64,000 nt of DNA from Cobetia sp. L2A1 (GTDB taxonomy: Bacteria; Pseudomonadota; Gammaproteobacteria; Pseudomonadales; Halomonadaceae). Below are positions 27,144 to 36,890 of the stretch, piece by piece. How positions within the stretch are numbered: position 1 is the stretch's first letter; the number at the start of each line of letters is the position of its first letter. The notes beneath the pieces are model-generated. The model saw nothing but the letters and a program-made list of their open reading frames with translations, was not told the DNA's origin and ran no database searches. The stretch covers positions 3,472,001 through 3,536,000 of the forward strand of contig NZ_CP047025.1 in assembly GCF_009796845.1 (NCBI RefSeq), read 5' to 3'. The translations under genes were made by a program, and so were the position numbers.

Positions 27144-29678
27144 ATGTCGCCAGTCACCCTGCTAGTGCGTCCCTTGCGCAACCTCAGCCGCCGTCTACTG
27201 GACAAGTGGGTGGAGCTGCGCGCGGTCGAGCCCGATATCAATGCGCTCGATCACAGTGCACTGAATCTCGATCCTGATCTGCCGGTCGTCTACGTCTTCC
27301 CCTATCAGGCGCTATCTGATGAGCTGGTGGTAGAGCAGCTCTGTGAGGCACGTGGCCTACCCTCACCGACACTGTCATTGAGCATAGGTGACCTACGCCT
27401 ACACCACTCACGTCTACGGCTATTGCGCCGTTCGCGTAACGACAAGAGTCTGCTGTCACGTCGCCTGGCACATCTGATTGAAGCATTGGAAACCGCATCG
27501 GACGACGTTGAGGTGCAGCTGGTGCCGGTCAGTGTGTTCTGGGGGCGCGCGCCAGGTAAGGAATTCGGTTTCTGGAAGTTCATCTCTGCCGACAGCTGGC
27601 GCGTCACCGGTGTGCTACGGCGTGCCATTGCCATCATCGTGCACGGCCGCTCGGTTGATGTTCACTTTGGTCAACCGTTGAACCTGCATGCAGTCTTGCG
27701 AGAAGGTCCAGAAGATCAGGCGCTGGCACGCCGCCGTGTCGCGCGGCTGTTGCGCGTGCATTTCAGGCGAGTGCGCACTCGCCTACTCGGACCGGATCTC
27801 TCTCACCGCCATACCATGATCCGTAATTTGCAAAAAGCACCGCCCGTACAGGACGTTATCGCTGGGCTGGCGCGTGAGCAGAATCAGCGACCGGCTCGTC
27901 TGGAAAAACGCGCACTGAAGTATGGCCGCGAGATCGCCTCGAACATGGGGTATCCGGTGCAGCGCTTTCTGGCGCATGCTCTCAAGCGCCTATGGAACAA
28001 GCTTTATGACGGTGTTGAGGTGCGTGGCATGTCACGCGTCAAGGCGATTGCCGGCGATTGCGAGCTGATCTATGTACCCTGCCATCGCAGTCACATCGAC
28101 TACCTTCTGCTGTCCTACGTGCTGTTTCACGAAGGGTTGATGACGCCGCATGTCGCGGCTGGCAAGAATCTCGACATGCCGATCATCGGGCCTATTCTGC
28201 GCCGCGGTGGTGCCTTCTTCCTGCGCCGCAGCTTCCGTGGCAATCGTCTTTACGGCGCGGTATTCGATGAATATGTCCACCAGTTGATTACCCGCGGGCA
28301 TCCGCTGGAATATTTCATCGAGGGGGGGCGTTCACGCACTGGCCGTATGCTGCCACCGCGGCCGGGCATGCTGGCGATGACACTGCGCTCCTTCTTGCGT
28401 GATACCCGTCGTGAAGTCGCATTCGTGCCGGTCTATATCGGTTACGAGAAGGTCTTCGAGAGCCTCAGCTATCAGCGTGAGCTGTCGGGGGCCAGCAAGA
28501 AGAAGGAATCACCACTGGACCTGTTCCGCGTATTGGGCCAACTCAAACAGCCCTTCGGCAAGGTCTACCTGAATATCGGTGAGCCGCTGAAGCTGGGGGC
28601 CTGGCTGGATGAGAGCACGCCTGACTGGCAGGCGAGCCGTCACCAGCGCCGGCCGGAATGGCTGACCACCGCGGTACCGCAGCTGGGTCACGAGATCGCG
28701 ACGCGCATCAATGCTGCCGCCGCCCTCAATCCTGTCTCGCTGACAGCGCTGGTGCTGCTCTCCACTGCGCACCATGCCATCGAGGCGAGCCTGATGCAGC
28801 GTCAGCTCGCCATGTTGGTACGCCTGGCGAGCAAGCTGCCGGGCCGTCAGGATCATACCCTGCCCGACGGAGACCCTCTGGATTGGCTGGCCCACTGTCA
28901 GCATCTTGGTTTGATCACGCTGCGCCCACAAAGCCTCGGCGAGCTGGTGATTGCCACGCCGGAGCAGGCCAGCCTGTTGACCTGGTATCGCAACAATGTT
29001 CTGCATCTGTTGGCGCTGCCGGCATTGATCGCCTTCGCTTTCCGCAACAACTCACAGTTCACGCTCGAGACCCTCTCTGATCAGATCAGCCCCGCCTGGC
29101 CAGTGCTGGTGCGTGAATTATTTGTGCCGGAATCCGCTGATCTGACGGCGGATATCGCCACGACACTGGCCCTGCTGAGCGAAGAAGGCCTGCTGGAACA
29201 TCAACCGGCGACTCCAGAGACGCCCGAACGCTGGTCACGCCCCAACGCCAGCAAGGAACCTTCTGAGCAGCTACGCCTACTCGCTCAACCAGTGCAACCT
29301 ACGCTTGAGCGCGGCTATTTGCTGCTCGCCGTATTGTTACAGCATGGCAGCGGCGCACTGGACCGCGAGGCGCTGGAGAATCACTCTGGTGCGCTGGCAG
29401 AGCGCCTGACGCTATTGTCAGGGCTGAATGCTCCCGAGTTCTTCGATAAGCGCCTGTTCAGCGGTCTTCTCGATACGCTGCTGGAACTGGACTTCATCTG
29501 GCTGGTAGACGGCCAACTGTGCTTCAGCGAAGCGCTTGAGGGGCTGCAGTTACGAGGGCGTGACCTGTTCGATCCTGCGCTGCGCCATCGCCTTCAGCAT
29601 GTGCGTCTGCGTGATAAGGAGACCGAGGGTGAATCTGAGAGTGAGACTGAGAGCGAGGATAGTCCTGCCAACGAGTAA
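27144..29678 (+). CDS. plsB: Glycerol-3-phosphate 1-O-acyltransferase PlsB
   Basis: The 844-residue inner-membrane acyltransferase (E. coli PlsB has 807) makes lysophosphatidate from glycerol-3-phosphate and acyl-ACP or acyl-CoA. The four acyltransferase motifs are in order: HRSHIDYLLL (catalytic H-x4-D), GGAFFLRRSF, IEGGRSRTGR, and FVPVYIGYEKV. The C-terminal tail is acidic (TEGESESETESEDS). The EGGRSR codons contain a run of seven G. The gene is divergent from the cardiolipin synthase-like gene and ends in its own terminator. Confidence 0.96.
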   Translation: MSPVTLLVRPLRNLSRRLLDKWVELRAVEPDINALDHSALNLDPDLPVVYVFPYQALSDELVVEQLCEARGLPSPTLSLSIGDLRLHHSRLRLLRRSRNDKSLLSRRLAHLIEALETASDDVEVQLVPVSVFWGRAPGKEFGFWKFISADSWRVTGVLRRAIAIIVHGRSVDVHFGQPLNLHAVLREGPEDQALARRRVARLLRVHFRRVRTRLLGPDLSHRHTMIRNLQKAPPVQDVIAGLAREQNQRPARLEKRALKYGREIASNMGYPVQRFLAHALKRLWNKLYDGVEVRGMSRVKAIAGDCELIYVPCHRSHIDYLLLSYVLFHEGLMTPHVAAGKNLDMPIIGPILRRGGAFFLRRSFRGNRLYGAVFDEYVHQLITRGHPLEYFIEGGRSRTGRMLPPRPGMLAMTLRSFLRDTRREVAFVPVYIGYEKVFESLSYQRELSGASKKKESPLDLFRVLGQLKQPFGKVYLNIGEPLKLGAWLDESTPDWQASRHQRRPEWLTTAVPQLGHEIATRINAAAALNPVSLTALVLLSTAHHAIEASLMQRQLAMLVRLASKLPGRQDHTLPDGDPLDWLAHCQHLGLITLRPQSLGELVIATPEQASLLTWYRNNVLHLLALPALIAFAFRNNSQFTLETLSDQISPAWPVLVRELFVPESADLTADIATTLALLSEEGLLEHQPATPETPERWSRPNASKEPSEQLRLLAQPVQPTLERGYLLLAVLLQHGSGALDREALENHSGALAERLTLLSGLNAPEFFDKRLFSGLLDTLLELDFIWLVDGQLCFSEALEGLQLRGRDLFDPALRHRLQHVRLRDKETEGESESETESEDSPANE

Positions 29679-29704
29679 TGATCGCCTCATCACACCAGCC
29701 CGAT

Positions 29705-29748
29705 AAAAAGACCCCGCGCGCGACTCTCATCGCAAGCGGGGTCTTTGG
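29705..29748 (+). terminator. plsB terminator
   Basis: AAAGACCCCGC / GCGGGGTCTTTGGGTTT forms a stem with a T-rich tail; the A-run on the other side lets it also work for rsmJ on the minus strand. Confidence 0.87.
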
Positions 29749-29802
29749 GTTTCTTATGTCTGACGCCAAGCCTTGGAGGCGCCAGAACAATGCCGGTTTG
29801 AC

Positions 29803-30639
29803 CTAGCGCAGTGCCTGTTTCACATAGACGTCGTAGCGACTGGTCTTCTCTTCCACCATGTGACTTGGCGCGATGCCGCCAATCGGTTCCGCCTTGCGTG
29901 GCCGCTTGACCACTACACGATGCGTGGCGACATCAAGCGCGGCCGCAAGCAGTGCCGGTGCATCAGCGTCATCCCCTGCCAATGTACGAAAGACACGCAT
30001 CTCCTTCTTCACTAGCGCCGACTTGTCACGGTGTGGATACATCGGGTCCAGATGCACCACCTGCGGTGGGTGATCCCACTGCGCGACCAGTTCACCCAGA
30101 TCACGACAGGCATCACCGTGCAGCGCCTGCATGCGTAGCGCTATTTCACGCACCTCCTCATCCCAGCAACCCTTCGCTCGCGTCAACCCATCGATCAGGA
30201 TCGCCGCAGTGGCAGCAACGCGCTCCACCATCAGTACCGGTGCACCAAGGCTTGCCAGCACGAAGGCGTCGCGCCCAAGACCTGCTGTCGCATCGACAAC
30301 GCTGGGTAGCGCACCACGATTCAGGCCACAGGCACGGGCAATCAGCTGATTGCGTCCACCACCGAAGCGGCGACGATGATCGACACGCCCTGTCACGAAA
30401 TCCACACACAGCGGCTTGCCATATTCACGCTCATCACCGGCAATCACTAATCGCGGCAATCCCTGCTCGTCCAGCTGTACATCCAGCAACAATGACGGCA
30501 AGGCATCGTCATCATGAATGGCGATACCGAAGTGGGCGGCCAATGTCGCAAGCTCCGGACGCGCGTCAACACGAGAACGGGCAATGGCAATCACGGGAGC
30601 AGCGTCAGAGGGATTAACGGGGGCATCGGGTGGAAGCAT
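29803..30639 (-). CDS. rsmJ: 16S rRNA m2G1516 methyltransferase RsmJ
   Basis: The 278-residue SAM-dependent methyltransferase carries DATAGLGRDAFVLASLGAPVLMVER (motif I region) and VHLDPMYPHRDKSALVKKEMRVFR, where D-P-M-Y-P is the N-methyltransferase catalytic motif. Length and motifs match E. coli RsmJ (YhiQ). It acts on the small ribosomal subunit rRNA. The Shine-Dalgarno is weak. It ends close to the plsB terminator (convergent). Confidence 0.93.
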   Translation of the reverse strand: MLPPDAPVNPSDAAPVIAIARSRVDARPELATLAAHFGIAIHDDDALPSLLLDVQLDEQGLPRLVIAGDEREYGKPLCVDFVTGRVDHRRRFGGGRNQLIARACGLNRGALPSVVDATAGLGRDAFVLASLGAPVLMVERVAATAAILIDGLTRAKGCWDEEVREIALRMQALHGDACRDLGELVAQWDHPPQVVHLDPMYPHRDKSALVKKEMRVFRTLAGDDADAPALLAAALDVATHRVVVKRPRKAEPIGGIAPSHMVEEKTSRYDVYVKQALR

Positions 30640-30674
30640 GAACGAGCTCTATGATGGACTGAAGAAAGAGAAGC

Positions 30675-30690
30675 AGGCGCTCAAGCGCCT
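30675..30690 (-). terminator. Small hairpin with T-rich tail before rsmJ
   Basis: AGGCGC-TCAA-GCGCCT is followed on the minus strand by GCTTCTCTTTCTTC. It is probably a second terminator behind uppP. Confidence 0.5.
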
Positions 30691-30738
30691 GGTTATCTCT
30701 ACGGGCGATTCCAATGGGCTATCAGACTGGCAGAAACG

Positions 30739-30768
30739 CTGACGGCGCCGCAATAGCGACGCCGTCAG
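30739..30768 (-). terminator. uppP terminator
   Basis: CTGACGGCG / CGCCGTCAG forms a 9-bp stem just after the uppP stop; its U-tract is poor (CGTTTCTG). Confidence 0.6.
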
Positions 30769-30798
30769 TGAGCAAGCTTACGTCATCAAGCAGATGGC

Positions 30799-31614
30799 TT
30801 ACAGCAACAACATGCCAAACAGCAGCGCCCCCAGCAACAAGCGGTAGATCACGAACGGCAACATGCCGATGCTGTCGATCGCCTTGAGGAACAGCTTGAT
30901 GCAGACCAGTGCCGACAGGAAAGACAGCAGCACGCCCAACGCCACGTCAAACAGCTGCGCTTCGGTACCCGTCTCGATCAGCTCCAGACTCTTGAGCCCG
31001 CCAGCAGCAAGAATCAGCGGAATCGACAGCAGGAAGGAGAAACGCGCGGCGCTTTGGCGCTCGAAACCCAGAATCAGCGCCGCAGTGATGGTGATGCCGG
31101 AGCGAGACGTGCCGGGAATCAGCGCCAGTGCCTGAAACAGGCCGATGATCAGCGCGCCTTTCAAGGTCAGCGCTGCCAGATCACGCGTCCGGGTGCCTTT
31201 GGCATCCGCCCACCACAGCAGCAGACCGAAGACGATGGTAGTGGTCCCGATCACGGCAATCGAGCGTCCTGCCGTTTCCACCACATCACCGAATATTCCA
31301 CCGAAGATGACGGCGGGCAGGGTCGCCAACAATACCGCCCAGCCCAGTCGACTGTCTTCCGTCTGACGGGTGGCCAACGTGCCAGGACCACTGAACTGGC
31401 TGAACCAGCCACCGAGAATATTGATCACATCCTTGCGGAAGGCCAGCACTACCGCAAGCAGCGTACCGATGTGAACCGCAACGTCAAAGGCCAATCCCTG
31501 GTCCGGCCAGCCGAACACCTGTGACGGCAAGATGAGGTGAGCAGAAGACGAGATCGGCAAAAACTCGGTCAGTCCCTGAATGATGGCCAATGCCACCACG
31601 TGCATGAGTTCCAT
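30799..31614 (-). CDS. uppP: Undecaprenyl-diphosphatase UppP (BacA)
   Basis: The 271-residue integral membrane enzyme recycles the lipid carrier undecaprenyl pyrophosphate for peptidoglycan synthesis. Signatures are QGLTEFLPISSSAHLILPSQ near the N-terminus (E-x3-S-S-x-A) and PGTSRSGITITAALILGFER, with the catalytic-region Arg. About eight helices are visible. Over-expression of this family gives bacitracin tolerance. It is transcribed with its own promoter in the 124-base gap to tsaB. Confidence 0.96.
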   Translation of the reverse strand: MELMHVVALAIIQGLTEFLPISSSAHLILPSQVFGWPDQGLAFDVAVHIGTLLAVVLAFRKDVINILGGWFSQFSGPGTLATRQTEDSRLGWAVLLATLPAVIFGGIFGDVVETAGRSIAVIGTTTIVFGLLLWWADAKGTRTRDLAALTLKGALIIGLFQALALIPGTSRSGITITAALILGFERQSAARFSFLLSIPLILAAGGLKSLELIETGTEAQLFDVALGVLLSFLSALVCIKLFLKAIDSIGMLPFVIYRLLLGALLFGMLLL

Positions 31615-31738
31615 GAAACATCCTTTTTCAACACCGGGTCTCGATGACCCACATGGACGACAGAAGTGACGTCACGACAAAACGGGCAGTCTGATGGCAA
31701 AACCTTAGGTCATGCTTATCAAGGTAATAGCGGGATTA

Positions 31739-32434
31739 TCAGCGCCAGGCGACTTCATTGCGCAGATAGACCGGCTGCGCCTCGACAGCAGCGACGGCTT
31801 CTCCGCGGGCAAACGCCTGAGCAGCCAGTATCACCATATCCTCGGCGTCTGGCTGAGGCTCTGGCAGACGCTGCGCCAGGCTGGCACGCAGCACGTCAGG
31901 CAGTGCATCGTGCATGACCAGGCCAGAGCCAATCGCCAACCAGTCATGCTCACGCAGCTCTGCGGGTAGCTCCAGCAGGCCTGGCGCGCAGACCTGCTCC
32001 GGTAACACCTGCTTAATCTCGATATCGCCATCACTGCTCGTCATGACGCGATAGGCGCCCGTGTAGAGCTCACCCATGCGGGCATCCAGCATCGGCAGTA
32101 CGAAGCGTGCGTGATGGTGGCGGTGAGCTTGCAGCGCCAGCGCTTTCAGCGTCGAGACGCCGATGACCGGGCACTCGAGCCCGAATGCCAGGCCCTGGAT
32201 GGTGCCGGCCGCAATACGCAGACCAGTAAAGGAGCCAGGTCCGTGGCCGTAGGCCAGTGCATCGAGATCGCTCAAGGCGATATCAGCACTCGCAAGGAGT
32301 GCCTCGATCATTGGCATCATCAGCTGGGTATGCTGGCGTGGTGCCTCGCAACGCTCGGCGATAACGACGCCGTCTTGCCACAAGGCAACGGAGCAGGCGG
32401 AGGAGGATGCATCAATAGCCAGAAGCGTGGTCAT
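31739..32434 (-). CDS. tsaB: tRNA t6A biosynthesis protein TsaB
   Basis: The 231-residue protein is an ASKHA-fold partner of TsaD/TsaE that makes t6A37 on ANN-decoding tRNAs. It starts with LLAIDASSSACSVAL and contains ALAYGHGPGSFTGLRIAAGTIQGLAFG, the TsaB hallmark. It lacks the metal-binding histidines of TsaD, as expected. It follows the adk terminator on the same strand and has its own leader, which contains an 18-base palindromic element. Confidence 0.95.
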   Translation of the reverse strand: MTTLLAIDASSSACSVALWQDGVVIAERCEAPRQHTQLMMPMIEALLASADIALSDLDALAYGHGPGSFTGLRIAAGTIQGLAFGLECPVIGVSTLKALALQAHRHHHARFVLPMLDARMGELYTGAYRVMTSSDGDIEIKQVLPEQVCAPGLLELPAELREHDWLAIGSGLVMHDALPDVLRASLAQRLPEPQPDAEDMVILAAQAFARGEAVAAVEAQPVYLRNEVAWR

Positions 32435-32553
32435 GGCAGGGTCATCATCAGAAAATGTGACGCGATTCTACCTGTCCGCCGTAAGCAGCAAAAGACGCAG
32501 GCTGTCCACGGCAGGTGTCGGCAGCAGGCGTCAGTCGTACCGTACCCCCCGTA

Positions 32554-32571
32554 ACCACGCTAGAGCGTGGT
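32554..32571. promoter_or_regulatory. Palindromic element upstream of tsaB
   Basis: ACCACGCT-AG-AGCGTGGT has perfect 8-bp arms around a two-base centre, about 120 bases upstream of the tsaB start. It looks like a dimeric-regulator site, but no known consensus is recognised. Confidence 0.3.
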
Positions 32572-32607
32572 ATACCGCAACTCACGATTTCTTTTCACGC
32601 CTCCCAA

Positions 32608-32642
32608 GAAAACGCCCGCAGACAATGTCTGCGGGCGTTTTC
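32608..32642 (-). terminator. adk terminator
   Basis: AAAACGCCCGCAGAC / GTCTGCGGGCGTTTT forms a perfect stem around AAT between adk and tsaB, with a T-run on either strand. Confidence 0.93.
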
Positions 32643-32686
32643 GAGTCACGTCAGTCGCACAATCGTGCAACGACTGGCAGCGGTGC

Positions 32687-33804
<1,118 letters not shown>

Positions 33805-34566
33805 TTATTCTGACGTATCTGCTGCCTGGCTACTACGACGCAGGCGCACTGTCTTGGCGCGCTTGCCGCGCAGACGAATATTGAGCATCTCCACCGCCAG
33901 CGAGAAAGCCATCGCCACGTAGATATAGCCCTTGGGTACGTGAACACCGAAGCCTTCCACCATCAACATCATGCCGACCATGATCAGGAAGGACAGTGCC
34001 AGCATCTTGATGGTCGGATGGCGATCGACGAAATCACCGATCGGCTTGGCGGCCACCATCATGATGCCAACGGAAATGACGATCGCGATGATCATCACCG
34101 TCAGGTGATCGACCATACCGACAGCCGTGATCACCGAATCCAGCGAGAAGACGATATCGATCAACGCGATCTGGATCATGATCGCCATGAAGCTGGCACC
34201 GCCCTTCTTCGCGCCCTCGTCCGCAGGGTCTTCCCCCTCCAGATTGGCATGAATCTCATGCGTACTCTTGCCGAGCAGGAAGAGGCCACCGAAGACCAGA
34301 ATCAGATCACGCCCGGAGAAGCTGAAGTCTGCCACACTGAACAACGGCGTGGTCAGAGACATCAGCCACGACAACGACAGCAACAATACGATACGCATGC
34401 CCATCGCCAGCCCAAGTCCAATCATGCGGCCACGTTGGCGTTGGGACTCTGGCAGGCGAGCCACCAGAATCGACAGGAAGATGATGTTGTCGATGCCCAG
34501 CACGATTTCAAGCGCGGTCAGAGTCGCTAACGCCACCCACGCCGAAGGGTCCATCAGCCATTCCAT
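33805..34566 (-). CDS. TerC-family integral membrane protein
   Basis: About 253 residues with seven hydrophobic helices and the TerC hallmark acidic sites: LEIVLGIDNIIFLSIL near the N-terminus, and LIDIVFSLDSVITAVGMVDH near residue 145. The conserved Asp residues in helices 1 and 5 resemble metal-binding sites; relatives (Alx, MeeF) export manganese during metalation of secreted proteins. A short basic C-terminal tail follows (RLRGKRAKTVRLRRSS). AAGGAG precedes ATG 34566. No tellurite genes are nearby, so the name reflects family only. Confidence 0.88.
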   Translation of the reverse strand: MEWLMDPSAWVALATLTALEIVLGIDNIIFLSILVARLPESQRQRGRMIGLGLAMGMRIVLLLSLSWLMSLTTPLFSVADFSFSGRDLILVFGGLFLLGKSTHEIHANLEGEDPADEGAKKGGASFMAIMIQIALIDIVFSLDSVITAVGMVDHLTVMIIAIVISVGIMMVAAKPIGDFVDRHPTIKMLALSFLIMVGMMLMVEGFGVHVPKGYIYVAMAFSLAVEMLNIRLRGKRAKTVRLRRSSQAADTSE

Positions 34567-34700
34567 TGCCTTGCTCCTTGACCTGTTCGACAGGATTCAG
34601 TCCAGAGAGAATATTCACACATCAAGCATGGCATGTTGCGGGTACCAGCAACAGATATCTCGTCATTGCCTCGCCAACGCAATCGAGGGGCAACCGGCAT

Positions 34701-34730
34701 AAAAAAACGGCCTCCCGAAGGAGGCCGTTC
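34701..34730 (-). terminator. aceF terminator
   Basis: AACGGCCTCC / GGAGGCCGTT is followed by TTTTT on the minus strand after the aceF stop. Confidence 0.92.
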
Positions 34731-34774
34731 TGTCAGTGAGCCATGCATCACTCACTGGATGACTGCATCAATCG

Positions 34775-36796
34775 TTACAGCAACATACGACGCACGTCAG
34801 TCAGCACCTGAGCCAGGTAAGCAGTGAAACGTGCCGCATCTGCCCCGTTCACTGCACGGTGATCGTAGGACAGGGACAGCGGCATCATCAGGCGCGGCTG
34901 GAAGGTCGCGCCATCCCACACCGGCTTCATCTGCGCCTTGGAGACACCAAGAATGGCGACTTCCGGCGTGTTGACGATCGGTGTGAAGGCAGTGCCGCCA
35001 ATGGAGCCAAGGCTTGAGATGGTGAAGCAACCACCGGTCATCTCTTCGCGCTTGAGCTTCTTGGTCTGCGCCTTCTTGGCCAGCTCCACGGACTCCTTGG
35101 CCAGGTCCAGCAGGCTCTTCTGATCCGCATTGCGGATCACCGGTACCATCAGACCGTCCGGCGTATCCACTGCGATACCGATGTGCACGTACTTCTTGTG
35201 CACCAGGGTCTCGCCATCAGATTTGAGGCTGACGTTGAATTGCGGATACTTGGCCAGCGCATGCGCAGCCGCCTTGATCATGAACGGCAGCGGCGTGAGC
35301 TTGGCACCTGCTGCTTCTGCCTCGGCCTTCATGGACTTGCGGAAGGCCTCAAGCTCGGTGATGTCCGCTTCGTCGAACTGCGTCACGTGCGGGACATTGA
35401 GCCAGCTGCGATGCAGGTTGGTGGCACCGGCCTTCATCAGGCGGCCCATCTTCGACTCTTCGATCTCGCCGAACTGACTGAAGTCCTGATCCGGCACCTG
35501 CGGGATACCGGCACCGCCGGTGGCCTGCGCGGCAGAGGCTGCCGGTGTGGACTTGGCCTTCTTCATCATCTGCTTGACGTAGGCCTGGACATCTTCCTTC
35601 ACCACACGACCCTTCGGACCGCTTGGCGTGACATCAGCCAGATCAACACCAAACTCGCGAGCCAACAGGCGCACTGCCGGGCCAGCATGTGACTTGGCAC
35701 CCTTGCTCGGCTTCTGTGCGGCCATCTGCGCTTCCGGACTCGGCGTTTCAGCCGGCGTCGGTGCAGGCTTCTTCGCTTCGGCAGCCTTGGGGGCGGCCGG
35801 AGCTTCTGCCTTGGCAGCCTTCGGAGCCGGAGCTGCGCCCGCCACTTCGATATAACCGATCAAGTCGCCTTCGGAGACCGTGTCGCCTTCCTTGACGGAA
35901 AGCTCGACGATCTTGCCCGCGTACGGGCTCGGCACATCCATGGTCGCCTTGTCGGATTCCAGCGTGATCAGCGCATCTTCCTCGCCAACCTCATCACCGA
36001 CTGCCACGCCCATTTCAATGATCGGCACGCCGTCGCTGCCGGAGATGTCAGGCACGCGCAATTCCTTGCGCTGCGGCTCGCCGGACGTCTGCTCTTCTTC
36101 GGCTGGCGCTTCAGTTGCCTGCTCTTCAGACGCTTGTTCTGCCGGGGCTGACTCGGTAGAGGCCGCATCGTTGGAGGAGGCATTGTCACCGCCTTCACCG
36201 GCAATCTCCATCTGACCGATGACGTCACCGGAGGAGACGCTATCGCCTTCCTTGACAGTCAGCTTGACGATCTTGCCCTTGTGCGGGCTAGGGACATCCA
36301 TGCTGGCCTTGTCGGATTCCAGGGTGATAAGCGCATCTTCAGCGTCGACTTCGTCGCCTTCAGACACCCCCATCTCGATGATCGGCACCGGCTCGGATTC
36401 GCCCAGATCCGGCACGACGATGTCGACGGTCTGGGTGCCACCAGAGGCAGCCTTGGGCTGAGGAGCAGCCTCTTTCGGAGCCTCCTGCTTGGGAGCCTCT
36501 TCCTTCGGCGCGTCTTCAGCCGGCTTGGAAGCTTCTTCGGCCGGCGCATCGCCAGACCCTTCAGCTTCCAGCTCCAGAATGTCATCGCCTTCGGAGACGG
36601 TATCGCCTTCCTTGACGAGAATCTTCACCACCTTGCCGCCCTTCGGTGCCGGCACATCCATGCTGGCCTTATCGGACTCAAGCGTGATCATGGTGTCTTC
36701 GGCGGAGATGACATCTCCCACCGCCACCGTTACCTCGATGATCTCGACATCGGAACTACCGCCAATGTCGGGAACCTTGATGATTTCGCTGCTCAA
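34775..36796 (-). CDS. aceF: Pyruvate dehydrogenase E2, dihydrolipoamide acetyltransferase (three lipoyl domains)
   Basis: About 673 residues. Three N-terminal lipoyl domains each carry E-S-D-K-A (lipoylated Lys), at about residues 1-80, 130-205 and 250-325, joined by Ala/Pro/Glu-rich mobile linkers. A peripheral-subunit-binding domain follows (AGPAVRLLAREFGVDLADVTPSGPKGRVVKEDV, about residues 370-410). The catalytic domain ends with YDHRAVNGADAARF, where H and D are the active-site residues. It transfers acetyl groups from lipoamide to CoA in the PDH complex. AAGGAG precedes the ATG. It lies 94 bases behind aceE, from which it is separated by a nested hairpin. Confidence 0.97.
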   Translation of the reverse strand: MSSEIIKVPDIGGSSDVEIIEVTVAVGDVISAEDTMITLESDKASMDVPAPKGGKVVKILVKEGDTVSEGDDILELEAEGSGDAPAEEASKPAEDAPKEEAPKQEAPKEAAPQPKAASGGTQTVDIVVPDLGESEPVPIIEMGVSEGDEVDAEDALITLESDKASMDVPSPHKGKIVKLTVKEGDSVSSGDVIGQMEIAGEGGDNASSNDAASTESAPAEQASEEQATEAPAEEEQTSGEPQRKELRVPDISGSDGVPIIEMGVAVGDEVGEEDALITLESDKATMDVPSPYAGKIVELSVKEGDTVSEGDLIGYIEVAGAAPAPKAAKAEAPAAPKAAEAKKPAPTPAETPSPEAQMAAQKPSKGAKSHAGPAVRLLAREFGVDLADVTPSGPKGRVVKEDVQAYVKQMMKKAKSTPAASAAQATGGAGIPQVPDQDFSQFGEIEESKMGRLMKAGATNLHRSWLNVPHVTQFDEADITELEAFRKSMKAEAEAAGAKLTPLPFMIKAAAHALAKYPQFNVSLKSDGETLVHKKYVHIGIAVDTPDGLMVPVIRNADQKSLLDLAKESVELAKKAQTKKLKREEMTGGCFTISSLGSIGGTAFTPIVNTPEVAILGVSKAQMKPVWDGATFQPRLMMPLSLSYDHRAVNGADAARFTAYLAQVLTDVRRMLL

Positions 36797-36825
36797 GATC
36801 GTGCTCCTTCCAAAACGTGCACGGG

Positions 36826-36870
36826 GAGCGGCACCATCATCACTCTCTCCTTGAGAGTGTAGTGCCGCTC
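36826..36870 (-). other. Nested hairpin in the aceE-aceF intercistronic gap
   Basis: Outer arms GAGCGGCAC / GTGCCGCTC (9 bp) and inner arms CACTCTC / GAGAGTG (7 bp) fold the 45 bases on the minus strand around a loop AAGGA. There is no U-run. It sits 30 bases before the aceF ATG, between the two genes of the complex, where an mRNA processing or stabilising structure would adjust E1:E2 ratio. Function is an inference. Confidence 0.6.
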
Positions 36871-36890
36871 GCCTGTTCCGCGATCTCCGC

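Noticed and set aside
30638..30742. 34-codon plus-strand frame beginning ATGAACGAG
   Set aside because: No ribosome-binding site, overlaps the rsmJ start region and the uppP terminators, and has no recognisable protein.
33805..34566. Tellurite-resistance operon suggested by a TerC-like gene
   Set aside because: No terZABDEF genes are near; the protein matches the widespread single TerC/Alx-type metal exporters.
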